Source: Streptomyces nigrescens (GTDB lineage Bacteria; Actinomycetota; Actinomycetes; Streptomycetales; Streptomycetaceae). Taken from it: DNA of 64,000 bases. Shown piece after piece: positions 36,076 to 44,566 of the stretch (position 1 is the first letter of the stretch; the number at the start of each line of letters is the position of its first letter). The notes below the pieces were generated by a model. The model was given only the letters and a program-made list of their open reading frames with translations. It did not search any database and was not told the origin of the DNA. The translations under genes were made by a program, and so were the position numbers. The stretch lies in NCBI GenBank assembly GCA_024349765.1, contig AP026073.1, positions 7,254,001 to 7,318,000 on the forward strand, written 5' to 3'.

Positions 36076-36792
36076 ATGCTGGGGATAACGGATCTGTCGA
36101 CATATCTGGTAGGGCTCGCGCTGATCATTCTGCTGCCCGGGCCCAATTCGCTGTACGTCGTCTCGGTGGCGGCCCGGCGCGGCCCCCGGGTGGCGTACCG
36201 GGCGGCCGCCGGCGTGCTGTGCGGCGACACGGTCCTGATGACGCTGTCCGCGGGCGGCGTGGCCTCCCTGCTGCAGGCCAGCCCGGTCCTCTTCGGCATC
36301 GTCAAGTTCGCCGGCGCGGGCTATCTGACCTGGCTCGCGGTCGGCATGCTGCGCGGCGCCTGGGCACTGTGGCGCGGCCGCGAGGCGCGGAAGGCGACCC
36401 GCGACGCGGAGACCCCGGAGGCGGCCGGCGCGGCGCCCTCGGCATCCGCGGCGTCCTCGGCGTCCTCGGCGTCCCGCAAGGAGGCCGCCGAACGCCCCTA
36501 CCGCCGCGCGCTGATCGTCAGCCTCCTGAACCCCAAGGCGATCCTCTTCTTCATCTCCTTCTTCGTGCAGTTCGTGGACCCGGCCTACGCCCACCCGGTG
36601 CTGTCGTTCCTGACCCTGGGCGCCTGGGCCCAGCTGTTCAGCTTCACGTACCTGTCGATCCTGATCTTCAGCGGTACGTACCTGGCGGCCACCTTCCGCC
36701 GCCGCCGGCGCCTGACCGCGGGCCTGTCCGCGGGCGCCGGCGCGGCCTTCCTCGGCTTCGCCGCGAAGCTGTCCCTGGCCAGCGCGAGCTGA
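36076..36792 (+). CDS. LysE/RhtB-family amino-acid exporter
   Basis: A 238-aa exporter with five to six transmembrane helices. The signature LIILLPGPNSLYVVSVAARRG is at the N-terminus and LLNPKAILFFISFFVQF in the second half. An Ala/Ser-rich loop (about residues 112-135) sits between the halves. It is divergent from the TipA-like gene with 114 bp between, so it may respond to the same promoter region. Confidence 0.9.
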   Translation: MLGITDLSTYLVGLALIILLPGPNSLYVVSVAARRGPRVAYRAAAGVLCGDTVLMTLSAGGVASLLQASPVLFGIVKFAGAGYLTWLAVGMLRGAWALWRGREARKATRDAETPEAAGAAPSASAASSASSASRKEAAERPYRRALIVSLLNPKAILFFISFFVQFVDPAYAHPVLSFLTLGAWAQLFSFTYLSILIFSGTYLAATFRRRRRLTAGLSAGAGAAFLGFAAKLSLASAS

Positions 36793-36812
36793 CCCGCTTC
36801 CGTTGCCCGCGG

Positions 36813-37028
36813 CTACCGCGCTGCCGCCCGGTGCAGCGCGTCCGTGAGCCTGCGCGCCGTCTCGGTGTTGCAGCTCCCGAGCGCGACGAGCGGCAGCGCG
36901 TAACTCCCCGCGAGCCCCGGCAGATCGACGCCGAGCGACGGCAACGTGATGTCGTGCGCCCGCAGCGCGGTCCGCAGCGCCTCGGTGCAGTCGTGGACGT
37001 CCTGGTCGTGAGGGAAATGGCTGAGCAT
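36813..37028 (-). CDS. Small protein of unknown function
   Basis: A 71-aa protein starting MLSHFPHDQDVHDC from ATG 37028. I do not recognise a domain. It has the strand-like sequence SYALPLVALGSCNTETARRLTDAL and two cysteines. It is divergent from an XRE/DUF397 pair, and similar small proteins are, in my recollection, found beside such pairs in streptomycetes. The frame could start further upstream (37070). Confidence 0.6.
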   Translation of the reverse strand: MLSHFPHDQDVHDCTEALRTALRAHDITLPSLGVDLPGLAGSYALPLVALGSCNTETARRLTDALHRAAAR

Positions 37029-37071
37029 GAGCTGGGCACCCTTCTGTGCACTGTGTGACGAATCCCTCACA

Positions 37072-37085
37072 GCGTGACGTCACGC
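37072..37085. promoter_or_regulatory. 14-bp perfect palindrome between divergent genes
   Basis: GCGTGACGTCACGC lies between the small gene (start 37028) and the XRE gene (start 37146). It is a plausible operator for the XRE regulator. Confidence 0.5.
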
Positions 37086-37145
37086 CGCGTAGCGTGGAAG
37101 GGACTGGGGTTGCGCACGGCAACCCGCAAACAGTGGTGGTGAGTT

Positions 37146-38003
37146 ATGCCCCCTCGGAAAGACCCCGACGGTTCGGTGAGCGTCCCCTGCTTCTACGGCG
37201 CCGAGTTGCGCTACAAGCGGGAGGAAGCCGGCCTGACGCTGGAGCAGTTGGTGGAAGGCAGCTACCGCGGCGTCTCCTTCCTCAGCCAGATCGAACGCGG
37301 AGAGCGACGGATGCCGGAGGACCTGGCCCGTCATGTGGACCAGAAACTGGGGACGGACGGCTTCTTCGAGCGCCGTTGTGAAGATGCCCGGAAGGCGCGC
37401 CAAGTCGGGCACCCGAGCTACTACGCGGACATCCCCGAGATGGAGAAAGCCGCAGCAACGATCGAGGACTGGGCGCCCTACGTGGTCCCCGGCCTGCTGC
37501 AGACCGAACCGTACGTCCGAGAACTCATCCGCGCCGTGAAACCGTGGGAGCCGGCCGCCGCTGCCGACAAGACGGTACGCGCACGGCTCGCGCGAGCGAG
37601 GCTCTGGCAGCAGGAGGAACGCCCCACGTACTGGGCGATCCTCCGCGAATCGCTGATCCGCAACCCGCTGCTCCCGCCTGCGCAGATGGCCGACCAACTG
37701 GAGCACATCGCCGAGGTGATGCACTCCACCCAGAGCGTTCTTCAGATCCTGCCGGAAACCACCGTCGGCCACCCGCTCATGACTGGCGGCCTGGCCAAGA
37801 TCATGACCTTCGCAGACGCGCCGCCCGTGGTCTGGGTCGAAGCCGACTTCAGCGGTGAAGCCCTCGATTTCCCGCCGCTCGTGGCGGCATACCGTAAGTC
37901 GTACGATCGGCTCAGGGCCGCCGCACTGCCACCCGAGGCGTCCCTGGCCATGATCGAGGACGCGGCGAGGGGCTACAGAAATGAAGCGCAGAAGAGGAAT
38001 TGA
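37146..38003 (+). CDS. XRE-family regulator with DUF5753
   Basis: A 285-aa DNA-binding protein with an N-terminal HTH (ELRYKREEAGLTLEQLVEGS...SQIERGERRMP, about residues 18-60) and the DUF5753 domain starting near TIEDWAPYVVPGLLQTEPYVREL. This is the large streptomycete family that pairs with DUF397 proteins in development or antibiotic control. The DUF397 gene starts inside its 3-prime end (23 bp overlap), so the two are coupled. Confidence 0.92.
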   Translation: MPPRKDPDGSVSVPCFYGAELRYKREEAGLTLEQLVEGSYRGVSFLSQIERGERRMPEDLARHVDQKLGTDGFFERRCEDARKARQVGHPSYYADIPEMEKAAATIEDWAPYVVPGLLQTEPYVRELIRAVKPWEPAAAADKTVRARLARARLWQQEERPTYWAILRESLIRNPLLPPAQMADQLEHIAEVMHSTQSVLQILPETTVGHPLMTGGLAKIMTFADAPPVVWVEADFSGEALDFPPLVAAYRKSYDRLRAAALPPEASLAMIEDAARGYRNEAQKRN

Positions 38004-38277
38004 CCTGAGCTCAGCCACCTGGCGCAAGAGCAGCTACAGCAACGGAGACGGCGCCGACTGCCTCGAAGTAGCCGAGGACTTCATCGGAGCAGCCCACTGG
38101 CGGAAGTCCAGCCACAGCAACCCCGACGGCGCCAACTGCCTCGAAGTCCGGGACGACCTCCCCGGCCTCGTCCCCGTCCGGGACAGCAAGGACCCGCACG
38201 GACCGGCGCTCGTCTTCGCGGCCCCCCACTGGTCCGCCTTCGTCGACGCCGTCAAGAACGGCACGCTCGGCGCCTGA
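37981..38277 (+). CDS. DUF397 protein with duplicated motif
   Basis: A 98-aa partner of the XRE protein. DUF397 proteins normally have one WRKSSYSN block; here it occurs twice (ATWRKSSYSNGDGADCLEV and AHWRKSSHSNPDGANCLEV), followed by the usual VRDSKDPHGPALVF strand. GAGGGG lies about 8 nt before the ATG. The duplication looks like an internal tandem event. Confidence 0.9.
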   Translation: MKRRRGIDLSSATWRKSSYSNGDGADCLEVAEDFIGAAHWRKSSHSNPDGANCLEVRDDLPGLVPVRDSKDPHGPALVFAAPHWSAFVDAVKNGTLGA

Positions 38278-38308
38278 GCCACCGTCGGGCCGACGGTAAT
38301 GGCCCCAC

Positions 38309-38342
38309 CCTCCTCATGCCCGTATTGTCGGGCATGAGGAGG
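38309..38342 (+). promoter_or_regulatory. Hairpin that includes the wrbA ribosome site
   Basis: CCTCCTCATGCCCG pairs perfectly (14 bp) with CGGGCATGAGGAGG at 38329-38342, with a 6-nt loop. The right arm is the GAGGAGG ribosome site of the next gene (ATG 38351). It may terminate the DUF397 transcript and hide the ribosome site of read-through RNA. Confidence 0.7.
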
Positions 38343-38350
38343 TATGCCGT

Positions 38351-38980
38351 ATGCACCTGCCCGCGCACGACGTGCACGTCGCCGTCATCTACTACTCGTC
38401 GACGGGCACCATCGCCACGCTCGCCCAGTGGATCGCGGACGCCGCCGAGCACGCGGGCGCGGACGTACGGCTGCGGCGGACCGCCGAACTCGCGCCGCAG
38501 ACCGCCGTCGACGCCAACCCGGCGTGGGCGGCCAACGCCGAGGCCACCGCGGACATCCTGGAAGCCACCCACGAGGACATGCTCTGGGCCGACGCGGTGA
38601 TCTTCGGAACGCCGACCCGCTTCGGGAACGTCAGCGCCCAGCTCAAGGAGTACCTCGACACCCTCGGCGGCCTCTGGCACCAGGGCAGGCTGGCCGACAA
38701 GGTCTACAGCGGGTTCACCGCGAGCGCCACCCGGCACGGGGGTCAGGAATCCACCCTGCTGGCGCTCTACCAGACCGTCCACCACTTCGGCGGCATCCTC
38801 GTCACTCCCGGCTACACCGACCCGGCGAAATACCGGGACGGCAACCCGTACGGCACCTCCCACGTCGGCGGCCCGGAGACCCCGCTCGACGAGGACGCGC
38901 GCACCGCCGCCCGTATCCAGGCGCAGCGCGTCGTGAAGTTCACCAAAGCCATCAAGCACGGCCTGGCGCCGGCAACGTGA
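38351..38980 (+). CDS. wrbA: NAD(P)H:quinone oxidoreductase, WrbA type
   Basis: Flavodoxin-fold enzyme that reduces quinones by two electrons with FMN, 209 aa. The phosphate loop is VAVIYYSSTGTIATLA, the flavin strand is ADAVIFGTPTRFGNVSAQLKEYLD, and the C-terminal GQESTLLALYQTVHHFGGILVTPGY is typical of the family. The start is 8 nt after the ribosome site held in the hairpin. The decarboxylase gene follows 16 bp later on the same strand. Confidence 0.93.
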   Translation: MHLPAHDVHVAVIYYSSTGTIATLAQWIADAAEHAGADVRLRRTAELAPQTAVDANPAWAANAEATADILEATHEDMLWADAVIFGTPTRFGNVSAQLKEYLDTLGGLWHQGRLADKVYSGFTASATRHGGQESTLLALYQTVHHFGGILVTPGYTDPAKYRDGNPYGTSHVGGPETPLDEDARTAARIQAQRVVKFTKAIKHGLAPAT

Positions 38981-38996
38981 CGCGAAGGGGCGACAG

Positions 38997-40412
38997 TTGA
39001 CTCTGCACAAAGGCGCATCGGCATCCGACCGGAAGCGCACCGCACGTCCGGTCAACCCCTTCTACGGCGAGGCCGACCCGGTCTCCGGCATGGAGGAGTC
39101 ACCACCCCACAACATCCTCCCCGACGGGCCGGTGTCCCCGCACACCGCCTACCAGTTCGTCCACGACGAGCTGATGCTGGACGGCAACGCCCGGCTCAAC
39201 CTCGCCACCTTCGTCACGACCTGGATGGAACCGCAGGCCGGGGTCCTGATGGCGGAGTGCCGGGACAAGAACATGATCGACAAGGACGAGTACCCGCGCA
39301 CCGCCGAACTGGAACGGCGCTGCGTGGCGATGCTCGCCGACCTGTGGCACGCACCCGACCCGTCGGCCGCCGTCGGCTGCTCCACCACCGGGTCGAGCGA
39401 GGCCGGCATGCTCGCCGGCATGGCGCTCAAACGGCGCTGGATGCGACGGAACGCCGACCGCTACCCGAGCAGCGCCCGCCCCAACCTCGTCATGGGCGCC
39501 AACGTGCAGGTCTGCTGGGACAAGTTCTGCAACTTCTGGGAGGTCGAGCCCCGCCTGGTGCCCATGGAGGGCGACCGCTTCCACATGGACGCCGCCTCCG
39601 CGGTCGGCCTCTGCGACGAGAACACCATCGGCGTCGTCGCCGTCCTCGGCTCCACCTTCGACGGGTCGTACGAGCCGGTCGCCGAGATCTGCGCCGCGCT
39701 CGACGAGGTACAGGAACGGAGCGGCCTGGACATCCCCGTCCACGTGGACGGCGCGTCCGGCGCGATGATCGCCCCGTTCCTCGACCCGGAACTGGCCTGG
39801 GACTTCCGCCTGCCGCGGGTCGCCTCCATCAACACCTCGGGCCACAAATACGGCCTGGTCTACCCGGGCGTCGGCTGGGCGCTGTGGCGGGACATGGAGG
39901 CCCTGCCGGAGGAGCTGGTCTTCCGCGTGAACTACCTGGGCGGCGACATGCCGACCTTCGCGCTCAACTTCTCCCGGCCCGGCGCCCAGGTCGCCGCCCA
40001 GTACTACACCTTCCTCCGCCTCGGCCGGGCCGGCTTCCGCGCCGTCCAGCAGGCGACCCGCGACGTGGCCCGCTCCACTGCCGAACGCATCGAGGCCCTC
40101 GGCGACTTCACGCTCCTCACCCGCGGCGACCAACTGCCCGTCTTCGCCTTCACCACGGCCGACCACGTCACCTCGTACGACGTCTTCGACGTCTCCCGCC
40201 GCATGAAGGAACGCGGCTGGCTGCTCCCCGCCTACACCTTCCCGCCGAACCGCGAGGACCTCTCCGTCCTGCGGATCGTCTGCCGCAACGGCTTCTCCCA
40301 CGACCTGGCCGACCTCTTCCTCGCCGACCTGACGCAACTCCTCCCGGAACTCCGCCAGCAGACCGCCCCCCTGGACCGCCCGGAACGCCTGGCCACGGCC
40401 TTCCACCACTAG
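38997..40412 (+). CDS. gad: Glutamate decarboxylase
   Basis: PLP enzyme converting glutamate to GABA with proton consumption, 471 aa. The PLP lysine is in INTSGHKYGLVYPG (about residue 285), and GSSEAGMLAGMALKRRW and PVHVDGASGAMIAPF are typical. The start is TTG 38997, with AAGGGG 7 nt before it. It lies immediately behind wrbA. No GABA antiporter gene is next to it, so a role in GABA-shunt nitrogen metabolism is as likely as acid resistance. The aldehyde dehydrogenase nearby could act on succinate semialdehyde, but this is only suggestive. Confidence 0.92.
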   Translation: MTLHKGASASDRKRTARPVNPFYGEADPVSGMEESPPHNILPDGPVSPHTAYQFVHDELMLDGNARLNLATFVTTWMEPQAGVLMAECRDKNMIDKDEYPRTAELERRCVAMLADLWHAPDPSAAVGCSTTGSSEAGMLAGMALKRRWMRRNADRYPSSARPNLVMGANVQVCWDKFCNFWEVEPRLVPMEGDRFHMDAASAVGLCDENTIGVVAVLGSTFDGSYEPVAEICAALDEVQERSGLDIPVHVDGASGAMIAPFLDPELAWDFRLPRVASINTSGHKYGLVYPGVGWALWRDMEALPEELVFRVNYLGGDMPTFALNFSRPGAQVAAQYYTFLRLGRAGFRAVQQATRDVARSTAERIEALGDFTLLTRGDQLPVFAFTTADHVTSYDVFDVSRRMKERGWLLPAYTFPPNREDLSVLRIVCRNGFSHDLADLFLADLTQLLPELRQQTAPLDRPERLATAFHH

Positions 40413-40616
40413 GGGGCGCCGGTTCCACCACCAGGGGGCGCCGTTCGGGTCTGCGCGGGGTCCGCAGAGGCACCCGGGGCCCGGGGGGGGGTGCGCAGGG
40501 TCCGCAGCGGCTGCCGCCTCGAAGTCCCTCAAAGGGCCTCGACGGCCCTCACAAAAAGGGGCCTCGACGGTCCTCACAAAGGGTCCTCGGACCGCCCTCA
40601 AACGTCCTCGAAGGTC
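40413..40616. repeat. Repeat-rich gap after glutamate decarboxylase
   Basis: Copies of a CCTCGACGGTCCTCACAAAGGG-like unit (about 40535-40585) and GGTTCCACCA.CAGGGGGCGCC units occur (20-nt pieces shown). No gene was seen. The repeats stop at the PadR stop codon. Confidence 0.6.
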
Positions 40617-41258
40617 TCAGTGCACATCCCCGGGATGAGGCTTCCCGGTCGCGTACGGGTTCTCCTCCCCCTCGGCGAGCACCCCGACGAACGGCTCCCC
40701 CTCGCCCGCGAAGACGTACGCCCCGCCCTCGATCCGCGCGATCAGCCCGCGGGTCCACTCCGCACCGCTGTCCGCCGAGTGCACCCACAGGTTCATGATC
40801 TCGCCGATATGGCCGAGCTGCCCCGGGCCCTCCTCCGGCGTGTAGTAATCGGTGACCGTGGACCGCCACTCCTCCAGCGCCCGCACCCGCTGCTTGAGCA
40901 GCGCCACCGCCTCGTCCCGCGGCAGATCCACCACGAAGCCGATGCCCGCGCTCAGCACGTCGAACTTCTGGTCCGCCCGGGAGAGCGCCTCCCGCAGCAG
41001 CGAGAAATACTCCGCCTCACCGGCCGGCGTCACCTCGTACTCGGTACGCGGCGGACCGCCGACCGTACTGGGCGCGATGTCGTGCGCATGCAGCAGCCCT
41101 TGCTTGGCCATCTGCTTGAGCGCGTGGTAGATCGAGCCGGGCTTGGCGTTCGACCACTCGTGGGCGCCCCAGTACTCCAGGTCGTTGCGCACCTGATAGC
41201 CGTGCGCCCGCCCGTGCTGCCGCACGGCGCCCAGTACCAGCAGCCGGATCGCCGACAT
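40617..41258 (-). CDS. PadR-family transcriptional regulator
   Basis: A 213-aa PadR regulator with an N-terminal winged helix (RLLVLGAVRQHGRAHGYQVRNDLE...GSIYHALKQMAKQGLL, about residues 5-55) and a helical C-terminal dimerisation domain (Vir-type, about 95-175). The PadR wing PRTEYEVTPAGEAEY is present. Targets are unknown; the gene faces a long repeat-rich intergenic region and its operator is probably there. Confidence 0.92.
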   Translation of the reverse strand: MSAIRLLVLGAVRQHGRAHGYQVRNDLEYWGAHEWSNAKPGSIYHALKQMAKQGLLHAHDIAPSTVGGPPRTEYEVTPAGEAEYFSLLREALSRADQKFDVLSAGIGFVVDLPRDEAVALLKQRVRALEEWRSTVTDYYTPEEGPGQLGHIGEIMNLWVHSADSGAEWTRGLIARIEGGAYVFAGEGEPFVGVLAEGEENPYATGKPHPGDVH

Positions 41259-41827
41259 CGCACCCCTCGCGTCCCGTCACCTCTGCGTCCGCCACCCGAC
41301 AACACGCCGCCTCGACATCCCGCCGTCTCGACATCGTCTCGACATCGCGTCGGCTCGACATCGCGTCGGCTCGACATCGCGTCGGCATTGCGTCATCTCG
41401 GCATCACGCCTGGCCGGGCCCGCCACCGGACGAAGCCCCGACCCTCACGCCCAGCCTAGAACGCACAAGCCACGCCACCGGCTCCTCCCACCCTTCCACC
41501 TACCCGTCCGTCTGCCCTTCCGTCCGTCTGCCCTTCCATCCCCCTCCCCCCGCCCCTCACTCTCTGCTACTCTCAGGGGAACAAAACTACCCTCCGTAAT
41601 CGTTGCCGGAAAAGAAGGAGGCAGCCCGGCCCGAAGGCACCGCACCCGCCCAGGTGGTGTCAGTCCAGGCCGCGTCAGTCAGATCGCCCAGGTGAGGTCA
41701 AACCAAGGGGCCCTCACGCAGATCACCCAGGCAAGGTCACTCCAAGGAGCCCTCATGGAGTCAGACCCGAGGGAGCCTCATCGAGGGAGCCTCATGGGGT
41801 CAGACCCGAGGGGCCCCCAGAAGAGCC
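41259..41827. repeat. 569-bp repeat-rich intergenic region
   Basis: It holds three tandem copies of GACATCGCGTCGGCT (15 bp, 41341-41385), short CGTCCGTCTGCCCTTC repeats, and two imperfect 26-bp copies around CCTCATGG.GTCAGACCCGAG near the aldehyde dehydrogenase end. An AAAGAAGGAGG ribosome-like site at about 41612 has no gene behind it. No coding region was supported. Confidence 0.65.
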
Positions 41828-43285
41828 TCAGAACGGAAACGCCGACCGCCCATGCTGGATGGAGATCCACTTGGTGGTGGTGAAGGCCTCCACCATCGCG
41901 TCCCCGTTCAGCCGTCCGACCCCCGAGCTCTTCTCCCCGCCGAAGGGGACGATCGGCTCGTCGTGGACCGTGGCGTCGTTGACGTGGAACATCCCGGTGT
42001 CGATGCGCTTGGCGAACCGCACCCCGCGCTCGATGTCGCCGGTGTGCACCGCGCCGCTGAGCCCGAAGGGCGTGGAGTTGGTCATCCGTACGGCTTCCTC
42101 GTCGCCGTCGAACGGGACGAGGAGCGCGACCGGGCCGAAGATCTCCTGGGTGAGGAGCGGGGAGTCGTCGGGGAGACCGCTCAGGACGCTGGGGGCGACG
42201 AGCGTGCCGTGGGTCTCGCCGTGCAGCAGCGCCGACGCGCCCTCGGCGACCGCGCGGTCCACGAGGGAGGACACCGCCTCGGCCTGACCCTCGTTGATCA
42301 GCGGGCCGATATGGGTCGACGGGTCGGTGGGGTCGCCGACCTTGAGGGACGCCACCTTGGCGACGAACTTCTCGGTGAACTCGCGCTCGACGGCGCGGTC
42401 GACCAGGATCCGGTTGGCGGCCATACAGACCTGACCCTGGTGCACGAAACGGCTGAAGACGGCGGCGTCCACGGCGTAGTCGACGTCGGCGTCGTCGAGG
42501 ACGACCAGCGCGCTGTTGCCGCCGAGTTCCAGCACCGAGTGCTTGAAGTGGGCGGCGGCGACCGTGGCGACATGGCGGCCGACCTTCTCCGAGCCGGTGA
42601 AGGAGATCGTCTTGGGCACGGGGTGGTCGATGAGCGCGTCGCCGATCTCGGCGATGTCGGTGACGACGACGTTGAGCACGCCGGCCGGCAGCCCGGCCTC
42701 CTCGAAGAGCCTGGCGACCAGCCCGCCCCCGCAGATCGGGGTGTTCTGGTGCGGCTTGAGGACCACCGCGTTGCCCAGCGCGATGGCCGGCGCGACGGAC
42801 TTGATCGACAGGAGGAAGGGGAAGTTGAAGGGGCTGATCACACCGACGACGCCGACCGGCAGCCGGTAGAGGCGGTTCTCCTTGCCGTCGATGGGCGACG
42901 GCAGGATGCGGCCCTCGGCGCGCAGCGCCAGCTGGATCGCCTCGCGCAGGAATTCCCGGACCAGGTGCAGCTCGAAGCCCACCTTGGTGAGCGTGCCGCC
43001 GACCTCGGCGGCGATCGCCTCGGACAGTTCCGCCTCGCGGTCGTCGATGATCCGCAGGGCCCGTTCGAAGACCAGCCGCCGGGTGTACGGATTGACCGCG
43101 CCCCACTCCCGTTGCGCACGCTCGGCGGCGCGGTAGGCCTGGTCGATTTCCTCGACCGTGGCGCAGGGTATGGAGGCCAGTTTCTCGCCGTTGTAGGGAT
43201 TGAAATCGACGATGTCCCACGAGCCGCTTCCGGAGCGCCACTCACCGTCGATGAACTGATAGGCCAACTCGTCGAAGTAGGACAT
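41828..43285 (-). CDS. Aldehyde dehydrogenase (benzaldehyde/vanillin dehydrogenase-like)
   Basis: NAD(P)-dependent aldehyde dehydrogenase, 485 aa. The general base Glu is in LELGGNSALVVLDDAD (about residue 253), the catalytic Cys in HQGQVCMAANR (about 287), the cofactor motif is FTGSEKVG, and the C-terminal EEIFGPV-like block reads TQEIFGPVALLVPF. The sequence style (SPFNFPFLLSIKSVAPAIALGNAVVLKP) resembles aromatic aldehyde dehydrogenases. Two 21-bp tandem repeats lie upstream (43367-43408). Confidence 0.93.
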   Translation of the reverse strand: MSYFDELAYQFIDGEWRSGSGSWDIVDFNPYNGEKLASIPCATVEEIDQAYRAAERAQREWGAVNPYTRRLVFERALRIIDDREAELSEAIAAEVGGTLTKVGFELHLVREFLREAIQLALRAEGRILPSPIDGKENRLYRLPVGVVGVISPFNFPFLLSIKSVAPAIALGNAVVLKPHQNTPICGGGLVARLFEEAGLPAGVLNVVVTDIAEIGDALIDHPVPKTISFTGSEKVGRHVATVAAAHFKHSVLELGGNSALVVLDDADVDYAVDAAVFSRFVHQGQVCMAANRILVDRAVEREFTEKFVAKVASLKVGDPTDPSTHIGPLINEGQAEAVSSLVDRAVAEGASALLHGETHGTLVAPSVLSGLPDDSPLLTQEIFGPVALLVPFDGDEEAVRMTNSTPFGLSGAVHTGDIERGVRFAKRIDTGMFHVNDATVHDEPIVPFGGEKSSGVGRLNGDAMVEAFTTTKWISIQHGRSAFPF

Positions 43286-43366
43286 GCCATCCCGATCTGG
43301 AGAACAGGGCGCGCGGGGCGCCTAGTTGGGGGGTGCTGACTCCTGATGGGGCGCATCCTACCGACG

Positions 43367-43408
43367 CGTCACATGAGATGGGATAGACGTCACATAAGTT
43401 GGAGTAGA
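43367..43408. repeat. Two tandem 21-bp direct repeats
   Basis: CGTCACATGAGATGGGATAG and CGTCACATAAGTTGGAGTAG (first 20 of 21 nt) follow each other directly, identical at 17 of 21 positions. They are 80 bp before the aldehyde dehydrogenase start and overlap the XRE stop codon. The 21-bp period (two helical turns) suits a regulator site. Confidence 0.6.
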
Positions 43409-44253
43409 CCACGCAAAAGGTCTCTGGTCTCCGCCGGACTGGGTCCCTCTTCCTGGAGGCGATCCATCACCCGTGCGTATTGGGCCACTTCTTCGGGCTT
43501 GTCCACATACAGTGCACTGGTGAGCTGTTCCAGGAAGACGACGTCCGGGAGTCCCGATTCCTGGAATCCGAGCATGGTGAAGGCGCCGAATTCCCCCGCG
43601 TGCCCGCCCAGACTGAACGGCATGACCTGGAGGCGCACATTGGGACGCTCGGATACGTCGATCAGATGCCGCAACTGCTCGCGCATCACCTCGCGTTCGC
43701 CGTACGGGCGGCGCAGCGCGGCCTCGTCGAGTACGCAGTGGAATTGCGCGGGCCGCTCGGCGACGAGCAGCTTCTGGCGTTCCATGCGCAGCGCGACCCG
43801 GCGCTCTATGTCGGCGGGCGCGGCGTCCGGCATACCGCGCCGGATGACGGCCTGCGCGTAGCTCTCGGTCTGCAACAGCCCGTGTACGAACTGGACTTCG
43901 TAGACCCGGATGAGCGAAGTGGCTCCTTCCAGGCCGACATACGTCTGGAACCAGCTGGGTAGCACATCGGTGTAACTGTGCCACCAGCCCGCGACGTTGG
44001 CCTCGCGTGCGAGGGAGAGCAGCGGCTCGCGCTCCTGCGGATCGCTGACTCCGTACAGCACGAGCAGGTCCTCGACGTCGCGTGCTTTGAAGCTGACCCG
44101 GCCCAACTCCATGCGGCTGATCTTGGATTCGGACGCACGGATCGAGTAGCCGGCCGCCTCGCGGGTTATCCCACGGGATTCACGCAGTCGGCGGAGCTGC
44201 GACCCGAGCAGGATCCGCCGCACCACCGACCCGCTCGACTCACTTGCGGACAC
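43390..44253 (-). CDS. XRE-family regulator with DUF5753
   Basis: A 287-aa HTH protein (LRRLRESRGITREAAGYSIRASESKISRMELGR, about residues 20-52, quoted in part) followed by DUF5753 (YEVQFVHGLLQTESYAQAVI onward). GTG 44253 has AGGAGGG about 10 nt upstream. The divergent neighbour is an anti-sigma-like ATP-binding protein, and a DUF397 gene lies 1 kb away. This trio is a usual streptomycete regulatory set. Confidence 0.92.
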   Translation of the reverse strand: MSASESSGSVVRRILLGSQLRRLRESRGITREAAGYSIRASESKISRMELGRVSFKARDVEDLLVLYGVSDPQEREPLLSLAREANVAGWWHSYTDVLPSWFQTYVGLEGATSLIRVYEVQFVHGLLQTESYAQAVIRRGMPDAAPADIERRVALRMERQKLLVAERPAQFHCVLDEAALRRPYGEREVMREQLRHLIDVSERPNVRLQVMPFSLGGHAGEFGAFTMLGFQESGLPDVVFLEQLTSALYVDKPEEVAQYARVMDRLQEEGPSPAETRDLLRGLLQLM

Positions 44254-44566
44254 CTCTCTGACCCTCCTGTGACCCACCCCGTCCAATGGTGGGCCGCAGT
44301 CTGCCACGTTCAGGCTTCGTTGAGTGCTCATCCGGTTACTGATATGAGCCGCTCTCGCAACCCCTCCACAAGAACCGGTGGCGATAATTGCCGTCAAACC
44401 GGGCTGCTTTGCCGCAATCGAGGCGCGTGCACGTGCATCTGCCCTTGCATCTGTCTCGCACATTGGGAACCATAGGCGGCGCACGCATGCACGCTCGTGA
44501 AAGATCCGCCAGATCCGGCTGAACCGGCCAGGGTCATGACGTCCGCGAACGCCAGGAGTGCCTCGC
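44254..44566. other. Divergent promoter region with TGCACGTGCA-type palindromes
   Basis: It is 313 bp without a gene. GTGCACGTGCATCTG (44427-44441) occurs again in inverted form at 45585-45599 before the DUF397 gene, and other TGCATCTG copies lie nearby. They may be binding sites of the XRE regulator. Confidence 0.5.

Noticed and set aside
41692-41883. 63-codon frame in the repeat region
   Set aside because: It is made of the local DNA repeats and overlaps the aldehyde dehydrogenase gene.
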